From Actinospica sp035552695 (GTDB lineage: Bacteria; Actinomycetota; Actinomycetes; Streptomycetales; Catenulisporaceae), in NCBI RefSeq assembly GCF_035552695.1, contig NZ_DASZKT010000276.1:62001-126000 (forward strand): a stretch of 64,000 nt of DNA. The letters run 5' to 3'. The notes under the pieces are model-generated. The model was given only the letters and a program-made list of their open reading frames with translations, made no database searches and was not told where the DNA came from. How positions within the stretch are numbered: position 1 is the stretch's first letter; the number at the start of each line of letters is the position of its first letter. Shown here in pieces: positions 50,178-58,624 of the stretch. The position numbers were made by a program, and so were the translations under genes.

Positions 50178-51827
50178 ATGCGACGAGGCATGCGGCGGCT
50201 GTCCAGCCAGATCTTCATCGGCCAGGTTTTGATCCTGGTGGCGACGATGCTGGTGGGCTTCGCGCTGTTCGCCAAGGAGCAGCGGGCGCAGCTGGACGTG
50301 CAGTACGAGGACCGTGCGCTCACCGTCGCGCAGGCCGCGGCCGCCGATCCCGAGATCCGCGAGTGCCTCACCCCGGGCGCGCAGCCGTGCGGGAACCTCG
50401 TGCAGCAGATCGCCGCGCAGATGCAGCGCGACACCGGCGCGACCTACATCGTGGTCATCGACATGAACCGGGTGCGGCACTCGCACCCGGACCCCGCGGA
50501 GATCGGCCAGCGGGTCACCGAGCCCATCGTGACGCTCGACGGGAGCTCGCACGTGGACATTGACCCGGGCAGCCTCGGCCGCTCGGCGAACGGCAAGACG
50601 CCGCTGTACGCGCTCAACGGCACGACGATGATCGGCGAGGTCTCGGCCGGCATCCTGGAAAGCTCGGTCACCGCGGCACTGTGGTCGGTGCTCCCGGTGT
50701 ACGCGGAGTGGTTCGCCGTCGCGCTGCTGATCGGCGGCGCCGCGTCCTGGCTGCTCGCGCACCGGCTCAAGAAGCGCACGTTCGGCCTGGAGCTGGACGA
50801 GATCGCGAAGCTGCTGCACGAGCGCGAGGCGGTGCTGCACGGCATCCGCGAGGGCATGATCGCCTTCGACCGGGCGGGCCGGATCACCATGGTCAACGAC
50901 GAGGCGCGCCGGCTGCTCGGCCTGGGCACGACCGGGATCGGCAGCTGGATCGAGGACATCGTGCCGCCGGGCAGGCTGCGCGACGTGCTCTGCGGCACGA
51001 TCGTCGGCAGGGACGAGGTCGTGCTCACGGACGACTACTGCCTGACGGTCAACCGGATGCCGGTGGTCCTGGCGGGTCGCCCGCACGGCTCGGTCGTCAC
51101 GCTGCGGGACCGCACCGAACTGTCCGGCCTGCTCCGTGAGCTGGACAGCGTCAAGGGCCTCACCGACGCGCTGCGCGCCCAGCAGCACGAGTTCGCCAAC
51201 CACATGCACACGGTCGCCGGGCTGCTTGAGCTGGGCGAGACCGAGGAGGCGCTGCGATTCCTGACCGACCTGCGCGGCGCGGAGATCGGGCTGACCGAGT
51301 CGCTGCGCATGCGCATCGCCAGCCCGCTGGTGGTCGGCCTGTTCCTGGCGAAGTCGGCGGTCGCGGCCGAGCGCGGGATCGAGCTGGCGCTGACCGAGGA
51401 CTCGTGGCTCGGCGACATCCCGGTGAAATCTCAGGCGGTGACGACAATCCTGGGCAATCTGATCGACAACGCCTTCGACGCCGTGGCCGGGAAGTACAGC
51501 CTCACGGAGGCCCCGGGCCGGGTCACGGTCTCGCTGGTCGAGGACGAGGACGTGATCCGGATCGAGGTCGGCGACAACGGCCCCGGCATCCCCGACGGGG
51601 TGCGCGAGTCGATCTTCATGGACGGATTCTCCACGAAGCCCGGGTCCGGTACGCTGCGCCGCGGCCTGGGACTGGCCCTGGTGCACCGGCTGGTGCAGCG
51701 GCTCGGTGGCCGCATCGAGGTGAGCGCGGGCCCCGGCGCCGTGTTCACGGTGATCCTTCCGGCCGAGGTGGAACCCCCGGCACAGCCGCCGCGCGGCACG
51801 GCCCGAGCGGCGAAGGTGATGGCATGA
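50178..51827 (+). CDS. sensor histidine kinase, CitA/DcuS (DpiB) type
   Basis: A 549-residue membrane kinase. Helix 1 is about residues 12-31, then an extracytoplasmic PDC/Cache-like sensor of about 140 residues (QYEDRALTVAQAAAADPEI, GATYIVVIDMNRVRHSHPDP, both typical of the citrate/dicarboxylate group). Helix 2 lies near residue 180, then a PAS domain (REAVLHGIREGMIAFDRAGR). The DHp region LRAQQHEFANHMHTVAGLLE has the phospho-acceptor His337, and the HATPase_c domain has TTILGNLIDNAFDAV, VGDNGPGIP and GLGLALVHRLVQRLGG. It probably senses a carboxylate or the ligand of the divergent ABC transporter. The regulator gene follows after 13 bases. Confidence 0.93.
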   Translation: MRRGMRRLSSQIFIGQVLILVATMLVGFALFAKEQRAQLDVQYEDRALTVAQAAAADPEIRECLTPGAQPCGNLVQQIAAQMQRDTGATYIVVIDMNRVRHSHPDPAEIGQRVTEPIVTLDGSSHVDIDPGSLGRSANGKTPLYALNGTTMIGEVSAGILESSVTAALWSVLPVYAEWFAVALLIGGAASWLLAHRLKKRTFGLELDEIAKLLHEREAVLHGIREGMIAFDRAGRITMVNDEARRLLGLGTTGIGSWIEDIVPPGRLRDVLCGTIVGRDEVVLTDDYCLTVNRMPVVLAGRPHGSVVTLRDRTELSGLLRELDSVKGLTDALRAQQHEFANHMHTVAGLLELGETEEALRFLTDLRGAEIGLTESLRMRIASPLVVGLFLAKSAVAAERGIELALTEDSWLGDIPVKSQAVTTILGNLIDNAFDAVAGKYSLTEAPGRVTVSLVEDEDVIRIEVGDNGPGIPDGVRESIFMDGFSTKPGSGTLRRGLGLALVHRLVQRLGGRIEVSAGPGAVFTVILPAEVEPPAQPPRGTARAAKVMA

Positions 51828-51840
51828 GCGAGGTGGCGAC

Positions 51841-52584
51841 ATGAGCACATTCATCGATGCGGCGCAGGTGACGGAGACTCCGAGCGCGTCCGCCGCACGC
51901 GCGATCCGCACCCTCGTCGTGGACGACGACTTCCGGGTGGCCCGGATCCACGCCGCGTTCGTCGAGCGGACCGAGGGCTTCGAGGTCGCGGGCGTGGCGC
52001 ACGGCGCCGAGCAGGCGATGGCCATGATGGACGAGGTGCGCCCCGACCTGGTGCTGATGGACGTCTACCTGCCGGACGGCGACGGCCTCGGCGTCGTCCG
52101 GGCCTTCGCCGAGCGGCCGGAGCACCCGGACTTCATCATCATCACGGCGGCCAGGGACGTCGCCACCGTGCGCGCCGCGATGCAGGTGGGCGCGGTGTAC
52201 TACCTGGTCAAGCCCTTCGGCTTCCAGGCTCTCCGGGACCGCCTGGTCTCGTACCGCGACCTGCGCGCGCGGATGGCGGACATCAGCGAGGAGGCGGACC
52301 AGTCGGATGTCGACGCGCTCTTCGGCCTGCTCCGCGGGCCGACACCGATGCAGGCCGAGCAGCCGTCCAAGGGCCACTCGGCGCCCACCCTCGAACTGGT
52401 GCGCAACGCCGTGCGCGCGGCCGACGGCGACATCTCCGCGGCCGAGGTCGCCGAGCAGGTCGGTGTCAGCCGCCCGACCGCGCAGCGGTATCTCAGCTAC
52501 CTGGCACAGCACGGCGTCGTCCGCCTGCAGCTGAAATACGGCGCCACCGGCCGTCCCGAACACCGTTATACCCTGGCGATGTGA
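51841..52584 (+). CDS. response regulator, CitB/DcuR type
   Basis: A 247-residue regulator. The receiver domain has IRTLVVDDDFRVARIH, LVLMDVYLPDGDGL with the phospho-acceptor Asp74, IIITAARDVATV and VYYLVKPFGFQAL (Lys). The C-terminal effector has an HTH (DGDISAAEVAEQVGVSRPT, then AQRYLSYLAQHGVV) and a short wing, as in CitB/DpiA. It is the partner of the kinase just upstream and probably binds near the 50082-50096 repeat to control the transporter genes. The last 19 bases overlap the end of the convergent dehydrogenase-like gene. Confidence 0.93.
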   Translation: MSTFIDAAQVTETPSASAARAIRTLVVDDDFRVARIHAAFVERTEGFEVAGVAHGAEQAMAMMDEVRPDLVLMDVYLPDGDGLGVVRAFAERPEHPDFIIITAARDVATVRAAMQVGAVYYLVKPFGFQALRDRLVSYRDLRARMADISEEADQSDVDALFGLLRGPTPMQAEQPSKGHSAPTLELVRNAVRAADGDISAAEVAEQVGVSRPTAQRYLSYLAQHGVVRLQLKYGATGRPEHRYTLAM

Positions 52585-53594
52585 TTTCGCGCCGACAATG
52601 ATGTGAGGAATTCCTCCGCGTCGAACATTCCTCCTGCAGAGGCCACGCCGAATCCCTTTATCTTTCCGGAAAGAATGCGGTCGACGGCTTCAACCGCGAG
52701 TGGTGCGCTGATCGCGTAAATATCCCGGCCGCTCGCGCCGGCACGCCGTTCCTCGCCGCCGGAGCACACGATGACGTCGACGAGGAAGGTCTGGTCCGAG
52801 CGGCCGCTCTCGTCGGCCGCCACCGGAGCCGCCGTGTCCGGATTCGCCACATCTGCGACGGCTTCGACCGTCATGTACGAAAGTATCTCAGGGACCGACA
52901 CGTGGGTCGGAATGGTGACGGCGTCGGTCATCGTGAACTCGCCGACGACCGGCCGGGGGCCGAGCGGCTCAGGGAACTTCCATCCCAGGGTCGGCCTTTC
53001 ACCGTCGTGGTACTGCAGCCTGCCGTTGGTATAGCTGCGGCTACGGCCGCCACTGCGTTCGCGGGAGACCTTGCCGGAGACGCGGGTGCCCGACGTCGGA
53101 TGCCAACTGCTCAGCCCGTACGCGATGTGTACCTCGTCGGCCGAACTCCAGTCGCCGAGCGCGGCGGTGGCCAGCAGGTCGCCGAGGCCGCCGAAGAAGG
53201 CCATCGCGGGGACGACGGCGATCCCGGCGGCCAGGGCGCGGTCGCCGAACTGCGCGAAGGTATCGACGGTCGCCTCGATTTCCGCCGCGACGTCCACGTA
53301 CGGAATCCCCGTGCGCAGCGCCGCCTCGACGACTGGAGCGACGGTCGCCGCGAAGGGCCCGGCACAGTTGATCACGGCCGCTGTTCCGCCGAACGCCCGG
53401 TCGAGCGAGGCGGGGTCCTCGACCGTGGCCTCGCGGACTTCGAGGCCCGGATGACGCTCCGCCAGCGCCCTGAGTTTCCCGGAGTCCCGCCCGATCGCGA
53501 CCGGGACGAATCCCCGATCGAGCAGTTCGCGCACCACGAACCGCCCGGTGTGCCCGTACGCGCCGAACACCGCCACCTTCTGAACCGTTTCCAT
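52566..53594 (-). CDS. saccharopine dehydrogenase-like NAD(P)-binding protein
   Basis: A 342-residue protein whose first 130 residues form a Rossmann fold: KVAVFGAYGHTGRFVVREL, ATVEDPASLDRAF, AVINCAGPFA and VEAALRTGIPYVDVAAE are the standard Sacchrp_dh_NADP motifs. The rest (AFFGGLGDLLATAALGDW onwards) is typical of the trans-acting enoyl-reductase-like or short saccharopine-dehydrogenase-like proteins of actinomycetes. The reaction is unknown. ATG at 53594 is near the fold start; a longer upstream frame runs antisense through the AraC-like gene. It is divergent from that gene across 70 bases. Confidence 0.85.
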   Translation of the reverse strand: METVQKVAVFGAYGHTGRFVVRELLDRGFVPVAIGRDSGKLRALAERHPGLEVREATVEDPASLDRAFGGTAAVINCAGPFAATVAPVVEAALRTGIPYVDVAAEIEATVDTFAQFGDRALAAGIAVVPAMAFFGGLGDLLATAALGDWSSADEVHIAYGLSSWHPTSGTRVSGKVSRERSGGRSRSYTNGRLQYHDGERPTLGWKFPEPLGPRPVVGEFTMTDAVTIPTHVSVPEILSYMTVEAVADVANPDTAAPVAADESGRSDQTFLVDVIVCSGGEERRAGASGRDIYAISAPLAVEAVDRILSGKIKGFGVASAGGMFDAEEFLTSLSARNHIARV

Positions 53595-53651
53595 GGGTCC
53601 ATCCTGCGGACGGCGGCAGCTTGGGACTAGTGTCCGGAACGACATCACCCG

Positions 53652-53657
53652 TACAAT
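53652..53657 (+). promoter_or_regulatory. -10 element TACAAT, probable leaderless start of the AraC-like gene
   Basis: TACAAT ends seven bases before the ATG at 53665 with no ribosome site between, the same geometry as TATATT before the ROK gene. This suggests transcription begins at or next to the start codon. Confidence 0.5.
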
Positions 53658-53664
53658 TTCAGAC

Positions 53665-54600
53665 ATGAGCACAGTCGCGCTGGCCGCCACCGACGGGATG
53701 CTGCATTTCGAGCTGGGCCTGGCCACCGAGGTCTTCGGAGCCGACGTGTCGCACATCGTCGAGCCCTGGTACGACTTCGCCGTCTGCGGTTCGGGGCCTG
53801 TGCAGGTCGACCGCTTCCAGCTGAAGCCGGACCACGACCTCGCCTTCCTGGCCCGCGCCGACACGGTGATCGTCCCCGCGTTCGCCGACGTGGACCACGA
53901 TCCGCCGGTGGACCTGGTGGACGCGGTGCGAACTGCCCACGACGCGGGTGCGCGGGTCGTGTCCCTGTGCACGGGGGCGTTCGTGCTCGCCGCCGCCGGG
54001 CTCCTCGACGGGCTCCGCGCGACCACTCATTGGGGGCACACCGACGCGCTGGCCGCCCGCTACCCGCTCGTCGAGGTCGACCCGGATGTGCTCTACGTCG
54101 ACAACGGCAGGGTGCTGACATCGGCGGGCAAGTCGGCGGCGATGGACCTGTGCCTGCACCTCGTCCGCCTCGACCACGGCCCGGCCGTCGCGAACGCCAT
54201 CGCGCGCCGCCTCGTCGTGCCGCCGCACCGCGCCGGAGGCCAGGCCCAGTTCGTCAGGACGCCGGTACCGGCCCGCGACGGCCATCCGCTCGACGACCTG
54301 TTCCCGTGGGTGATGGCCCGGCTGGACGAACCGCTGACCGTCGAGGACCTGGCCCGCCAGGCGAACATGAGCTCGCGGAACCTCGCCCGCCAGTTCAACG
54401 CCGTGACCGGCACGACTCCCTTGCAGTGGCTTCTGACGCAGCGAATCCGCCGCGCCCAGGAACTGTTGGAGGGCTCTGACGCCACGATCGACACCGTCGC
54501 GGAGGCCTCCGGCATGGGCACGGCCACGACGCTCCGGCGCCACTTCCAGCGCACAGTCGGCGTGCCCCCGGATGCCTACCGCCGTACGTTCCGCGCCTAG
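53665..54600 (+). CDS. GlxA/FtrA-family AraC-type regulator with DJ-1/PfpI-like domain
   Basis: A 311-residue regulator. The N-terminal glutamine-amidotransferase-like domain (VALAATDGMLHFELGLATEVF, TVIVPAFADVD, VVSLCTGAFVLAAAGLLDG with the nucleophile-elbow Cys, TTHWGHTDALA) is followed by the AraC HTH pair. The first HTH is LTVEDLARQANMSSRNLARQF and the second lies in DTVAEASGMGTATTLRRHF (quoted in parts). This subgroup often represses or activates an adjacent dehydrogenase gene. The divergent saccharopine-dehydrogenase-like gene is the obvious target. Transcription appears leaderless. Confidence 0.9.
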   Translation: MSTVALAATDGMLHFELGLATEVFGADVSHIVEPWYDFAVCGSGPVQVDRFQLKPDHDLAFLARADTVIVPAFADVDHDPPVDLVDAVRTAHDAGARVVSLCTGAFVLAAAGLLDGLRATTHWGHTDALAARYPLVEVDPDVLYVDNGRVLTSAGKSAAMDLCLHLVRLDHGPAVANAIARRLVVPPHRAGGQAQFVRTPVPARDGHPLDDLFPWVMARLDEPLTVEDLARQANMSSRNLARQFNAVTGTTPLQWLLTQRIRRAQELLEGSDATIDTVAEASGMGTATTLRRHFQRTVGVPPDAYRRTFRA

Positions 54601-54643
54601 CTGCGGAACGTACGGCGGCAGATCTCACTCAGCGGCGCTGCTG

Positions 54644-55057
54644 CTACTTCTTCAGCTCGATCAGTGGGCTGCGACCAGCAGACGTCTCGGCGAAGCCGAC
54701 GGTCCACAGATCACCACCCGCCGCGCTGATTCCGCCGAGCACGGTGTCGCCGGTGCCGGGATCGGGCGCCGCGACGGGAGTCCAGCCGGCGGACGTGTCC
54801 TCGGCGACGACCGGCACCTGCTTGCCCTTGGCCGCGTCGTAGTTCGTGCCGACGAGCCAGGGCGTGCCGTGCGCGTCCACCGCGACGCCGGTGATGTCGC
54901 TGAACGCGGCGCCGACGTTGTGCAAGACCTGCGCGCTCCAGTGACCGTTGGCCAGGTGCTCGACGACCGGGTAGGCCTGCTGCGCGGCGTTGTCGGTCTG
55001 CCCGACCGCCCAGACCTGGCCGTCGTGCACGGTGGCGGCCGCCGCGCGGGCTGAGCC
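54644..55057 (-). pseudogene. C-terminal fragment of a secreted repeat (beta-propeller-like) protein
   Basis: About 135 residues in repeats of the type GQVWAVGQTDN...YPVVEHLANGHWS and GTPWLVGTNYD...VPVVAEDTSAGWT, ending GDLWTVGFAET...SPLIELKK. This is the blade pattern of the WD/YVTN-like, tailed proteins common in Streptomyces. The upstream part of the gene is missing: at about 55057 the sequence passes directly into a response-regulator fragment on the other strand. There is no credible start or signal peptide left. Confidence 0.72.
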
Positions 55058-55589
55058 GGAGATCCTGCCGGCGCTGCTGAAGCACCGCCCGGACGTGGCC
55101 GTGCTCGACGTGCGCATGCCGCCGGGATTCCGCGACGAGAGCCTGCGCGCGGCGCTCGCCGCACGCCGGCAGATCCCCGGCCTCCCGGTCCTCGTGCTGT
55201 CGCAGTATGTCGAGCAGTCCTACGCCGCCGAACTCCTCGGCGGCGGCGCCACCGGCGTCGGCTACCTGCTCAAAGACCGCATCGGCCGCGTCGACGAGTT
55301 CTTAGACGCTCTGGAGCGCTTGGCTGCGGGCGGCACCGCGCTCGATCCCGAAGTCGTCACGGAAGTGATGACCCGCCGCCGTGGCACGCCCATCGACTCG
55401 CTCACCGCCCGGGAGCGCGAGGTGCTGCAGTTGATGGCTGAGGGGCACGACAACACGACGATCGCCAAGACCCTCGTCATCACCGAGCGGTCGGTCAGCA
55501 AGCACAGGGAACGTGTTCCTCAAGCTGTCCTTGCCGCCGACCGACAGCGGCCATCGCAGAGTCCTCGCGGTCCTCGCGTATCTGAATAA
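55058..55589 (+). pseudogene. NarL-type response regulator fragment, truncated and frameshifted
   Basis: The remaining sequence starts within the receiver domain (PEILPALLKHRPDVAVLDVRMPP, phospho-acceptor Asp in AVLDVRM; quoted here in part only as family evidence). It continues through LVLSQYVEQSYAAELL, GYLLKDRIG and the LuxR HTH (LTAREREVLQLMAEGHDNTT). The first ~35 residues are missing, including the acidic pocket. After ERSVSKH the frame is broken: the bases that follow read GNVFLKLSLPP and HRRVLAVLAYL in another frame, so about two bases were lost near 55505. It cannot make a working regulator. Confidence 0.85.
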
Positions 55590-55597
55590 TTCCCAGA

Positions 55598-56773
55598 TCA
55601 TTCTTCCGAGATCCCGGACCAGGGGGCCCGTGCCGCGATCGCCTGTCGCCAGGGCCTGATGGACTTCGGCGACACCCCGACGCCGAGCACGCCCGCCACC
55701 CGGTCCCCCGTGCGGTACGCGGCGAGGAACCTGCGCTCGGCGAGATCGCCCTCGACGACCGCTATCTGCTCGTGCCCGCGCAGATAGCCGTATGCCTGGA
55801 CCTTCATGTCGTACTGATCGGACCAGAAGTACGGCACCGGCGCGAACGGTTTCGGCGAGTCGGGATTCAACAGGTTCCGGGCGACGGCCATCCCCTGTTC
55901 AGCCGCATTAGTGCGATGTTCGATGCGCATCGAGGTATCGAACAGCGGATTGTGCCAGCGGGCGACGTCGCCCGCCGCGTAGACACCGGGAGCCGCGACG
56001 CAGTACTCGTCGCACACCACACCGTTGTCCACTGTCAGGCCACTGCTTTCGAGCCACTCCGTGTTGGGCAGCGCGCCGATGGCGACCAGCACCTCATCGG
56101 CCACGATGACCGAGCCGTCCGCCAGCTGCACCTCACCGCGCGCGACGGCTGCGACGCCGACGCCGGTGCGCAGGTCCACGCCGTTCTCCAGGTGAGCCCG
56201 CGCAAGGACGGACCCGACCTCGGCACCCACCGCGTGCGCGAGCGGAACCGGTGCGGGTTCGAGCACGGTGACCTCCGCACCCAGACCCCGTGCCACGGCC
56301 GCCGCCTCCGCGCCGAGAAATCCCGCGCCGACGACCACGAGCCGCGTACCCGGTCCGATGCGCTCGCGCAGGGCGAGGGCGTCGCCGAGGGTCCGCAGCA
56401 CGTGTGCACCCTCTCCCGGCAGCCGTCGAGGCCTGACGCCGGTCGCGATGATCAGGGCGTCGTACTCCAGCGACGAGCCGTCCGCCAGTGCCACCGAGCG
56501 TGCGCCGAGGTCCAGTCCGGTCGCCGACGTACCGAGCCTGAAATCCAGGCCGAGGTCTGCGAGATGCTCATCGGACCGCAGCGCGAGCCGATCGGCCTCC
56601 CACTCCCCCGCGAGGATCTGCTTCGACAGCGGCGGCCGGTCGTACGGCAGCTGCGGCTCCGCACCGACCAGCGTGATCTCGCCGCCGTAGCCCTCGCGGC
56701 GGAGCGTCTCGGCCGCGGAGAGCCCCGCCGCCGAAGCGCCCACAACTACAATTCGCCGCAACATCGAGCTCAT
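55598..56773 (-). CDS. NAD(P)/FAD-dependent ferredoxin reductase (rhodocoxin/putidaredoxin-reductase type)
   Basis: A 391-residue flavoprotein. The FAD fold is RRIVVVGASAAGLSAAETLR, the NAD fold is TRLVVVGAGFLGAEAAAVA, and other motifs are LPYDRPPLSKQIL, ALIIATGVRPRRLPG, and VYAAGDVARWHNPLF with the flavin-binding Asp. A C-terminal dimer-like domain with VPYFWSDQYDMKVQAYG follows. It passes electrons from NAD(P)H to a ferredoxin that feeds a P450. ATG at 56773 overlaps the stop of a ferredoxin remnant, showing that an intact ferredoxin gene once stood there. The P450 and a second ferredoxin lie upstream in the same operon. Confidence 0.9.
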   Translation of the reverse strand: MSSMLRRIVVVGASAAGLSAAETLRREGYGGEITLVGAEPQLPYDRPPLSKQILAGEWEADRLALRSDEHLADLGLDFRLGTSATGLDLGARSVALADGSSLEYDALIIATGVRPRRLPGEGAHVLRTLGDALALRERIGPGTRLVVVGAGFLGAEAAAVARGLGAEVTVLEPAPVPLAHAVGAEVGSVLARAHLENGVDLRTGVGVAAVARGEVQLADGSVIVADEVLVAIGALPNTEWLESSGLTVDNGVVCDEYCVAAPGVYAAGDVARWHNPLFDTSMRIEHRTNAAEQGMAVARNLLNPDSPKPFAPVPYFWSDQYDMKVQAYGYLRGHEQIAVVEGDLAERRFLAAYRTGDRVAGVLGVGVSPKSIRPWRQAIAARAPWSGISEE

Positions 56774-56871
56774 GACTCGAGCAGCCGGATCGCCGCCGCC
56801 GGGCAGACCACCGCGGCCTCCCGCACTCCGTCCAACTGCACGTCCTCGGGCTCCCGACCTGTTCGCCTCGA
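56770..56871 (-). pseudogene. C-terminal stump of a [3Fe-4S] ferredoxin
   Basis: Directly after the P450 stop, 33 codons in the same frame read into REPEDVQLDGVREAAVVC then PAAAIRLLES and TGA. This matches the last 27 or so residues of small P450 ferredoxins (compare VREAASVCPAAAI of the intact ferredoxin at 58098-58310). There is no start codon with a ribosome site and the first two cluster Cys are gone. The ATGA overlap with the reductase gene survives. Confidence 0.8.
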
Positions 56872-58098
56872 TCAAGCCACTGACTGGTTACGCTGCCACG
56901 TGACCGGCAACGCGTAGACGCCGTAGACGAAGCCGTCGTGCTTGAGCGGGATGTCCGCGGGCGCGGCGGCCAGTCGCAGGCCAGGGATGCGGCGGTAGAG
57001 CGTGCTGTAGACGACCTGCAGCTCGAGGCGCGCGAGCGGCTGGCCGAGGCACTGGTGCACGCCGAAGCCGAAGGCCACGTGGTGCCGCGCCTCGCGGCCG
57101 AGGTCCAGCCGATCGGGGTCGGGGAACGCGTCGGGGTCGCGGTTGCCGATGTCGTTCGCCAGGATCACGCCGTCCCCCGCGCACAGCACCTCCCCCGCGA
57201 TCTCGATGTCCTCCAACGCCATCCGGATGCGGCCGGTGTGCGTGATGTTGAGGTAGCGAAGCAGCTCGTTCACGGCGCCGGCGACCAGCTCCGGATCGTC
57301 GGTCTCGCGCAGCCTGGCGAGTTCCTCGGGGTGTTCGAGGAGCGCGAAGGTGCCGAGGGCGATCATGTTGGCGGTCGTCTCGTGCCCGGCGATGAGCATG
57401 AGCACGCCCATCTGCGTGGCCTCGTCCCGGGTGAGCTCCCCCGCCGCGATCCGCGTGGTCAGGTCCGAGAGCAGGTCGTCCTTCGGATCCTTGATCTTCT
57501 CGCCGATGAGCGCGTCCAGGTACTCGATCAGCCGCAGCCGCGCGCCGTCGCGCTGCTCCGGCGTCACCGCGCGGTTGATCAGGACCTTGCTGTTGTCCTG
57601 GAAGAACCCGTGGTCGGCGTACGGCACGCCGAGCAGGTCGCAGATCACCCGCGAGGGCACCGGGAGCGCGAAGGCCTCGACCAGGTCGACGGGCTGCGGA
57701 CCGGCGAGCAGATCATCGATCATCTCGTCCACGATCCGCTGCACGGCCGGGCGCATCGCCTCGATCCGCTTGATCGCGAACTGCGCCGTGACCATGCGCC
57801 GCAGCCGCGCGTGGTCCGGATCGTCCATGCCGATGAAGCTCAGCCTGGTGCCGGACGCGCTCGGAGCGATGGGGACGAGCCGGGGGAAGTCGGGGTGCGT
57901 GCTGTCGGCGCTCAGTCGCGGGTCGCGGAGCAGCGCGCGCTGCTCGGCGAAGCGGGTGACGAGCCAGGGCGTGCTGCCGTCCCAGAGCCGCACCTTCGTG
58001 ATCGGGCCCTGCTGCTGCAGTTCGCCGAGCTCCGGCGGCGGATCGAAGGGGCAGCCCTCCGCCTTCCGCATCGGATAGGCGTGGATCGTCTCGGTCAT
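56872..58098 (-). CDS. cytochrome P450
   Basis: A 408-residue class I bacterial P450. The I-helix oxygen-binding motif is LMLIAGHETTANMIAL, the K-helix ExxR is in AVNELLRYLNITHTGRIRMA, and the heme loop is VAFGFGVHQCLGQPLARLEL with the thiolate Cys at about residue 350. It is soluble, with no membrane anchor. It is the typical CYP105/107-like form that takes electrons from a small ferredoxin. ATG at 58098 follows AGGAGGACTG and its A overlaps the TGA of the ferredoxin gene. The substrate is unknown, and no biosynthetic gene cluster core is visible nearby. Confidence 0.94.
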   Translation of the reverse strand: MTETIHAYPMRKAEGCPFDPPPELGELQQQGPITKVRLWDGSTPWLVTRFAEQRALLRDPRLSADSTHPDFPRLVPIAPSASGTRLSFIGMDDPDHARLRRMVTAQFAIKRIEAMRPAVQRIVDEMIDDLLAGPQPVDLVEAFALPVPSRVICDLLGVPYADHGFFQDNSKVLINRAVTPEQRDGARLRLIEYLDALIGEKIKDPKDDLLSDLTTRIAAGELTRDEATQMGVLMLIAGHETTANMIALGTFALLEHPEELARLRETDDPELVAGAVNELLRYLNITHTGRIRMALEDIEIAGEVLCAGDGVILANDIGNRDPDAFPDPDRLDLGREARHHVAFGFGVHQCLGQPLARLELQVVYSTLYRRIPGLRLAAAPADIPLKHDGFVYGVYALPVTWQRNQSVA

Positions 58099-58310
58099 CA
58101 GTCCTCCTGGACAGTGATCGCGGCGGCCGGGCAGACGCTCGCCGCCTCGCGCACGATGGCGTGCAGCGGCTCGGCCGGCGTCTCGTCGAGCAGCATCACG
58201 ATGCCGTCCTCCTCGCGCTGGTCGAAGACCTCCGGGGCGAGCAGCACGCACTGGCCCGCGCCGCAGCACTTGTCCTGATCGACGGTCAGCTTCATCGTCA
58301 TCGTGCTCAC
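58098..58310 (-). CDS. [3Fe-4S] ferredoxin of the P450 system
   Basis: A 67-70-residue ferredoxin: VDQDKCCGAGQCVLLAPEVF gives Cys-x5-Cys, and EAASVCPAAAITV the third Cys-Pro. It transfers electrons from the ferredoxin reductase to the P450 encoded downstream. GTG at 58310 overlaps the stop of the P450 remnant (GTGA), while ATG at 58301 is an equally possible start; both give the same domain. Its TGA overlaps the P450 start by one base. Confidence 0.88.
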   Translation of the reverse strand: MSTMTMKLTVDQDKCCGAGQCVLLAPEVFDQREEDGIVMLLDETPAEPLHAIVREAASVCPAAAITVQED

Positions 58311-58567
58311 CACCCCAGCGGGAGGGGCTCGTCGGTGGAGATCCGTGCGGCGCCGGACGCGCTCAGCAGGCGGGTGAAGCGCGGATCGGAGAGCGCGGTC
58401 TTGACGTCCGCGTACCGGGTGAGCAGGGACGCCTCGTCGCCGCCGGGCAGGGTGACCCGGGCGACCGGGCAGCGGCCGCGCAGCGCGGACCACTCCGGCG
58501 GCGGGTCGAGGGCGGTGGGATTCGCGAAGGGGTACTCGAGGGTGGTGGTCGCCTCGGGTTGATCCAC
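58307..58567 (-). pseudogene. P450 remnant with internal in-frame deletion (86 residues)
   Basis: GTG at 58567 has GAGGAG five bases upstream. The first ~75 residues are the N-terminus of a P450 (TLEYPFANPTALDPPPEWSA, then GRCPVARVTLPGG, LLTRYADVKTALSDPRFTR). At about residue 78 it jumps to DEPLPLGW and stops. That ending resembles the LPxxW C-terminus of many P450s, so about 300 residues, including the I-helix, ExxR and heme Cys, seem to have been lost by an in-frame deletion. The stop still overlaps the ferredoxin start. The stub cannot bind heme, but its translation may keep the ferredoxin gene coupled. Confidence 0.8.
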
Positions 58568-58624
58568 GATGGCTCCTCGGGGAGAGGTTGTCGTTCTGTG
58601 GGCAGTCAACTCCGCCCCGTAGCG

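Noticed and set aside
54990..55589. Apparently complete 199-residue response regulator
   Set aside because: The start lies in sequence antisense to the propeller fragment, the acidic pocket is missing and the C-terminus is out of frame, so it is a pseudogene.
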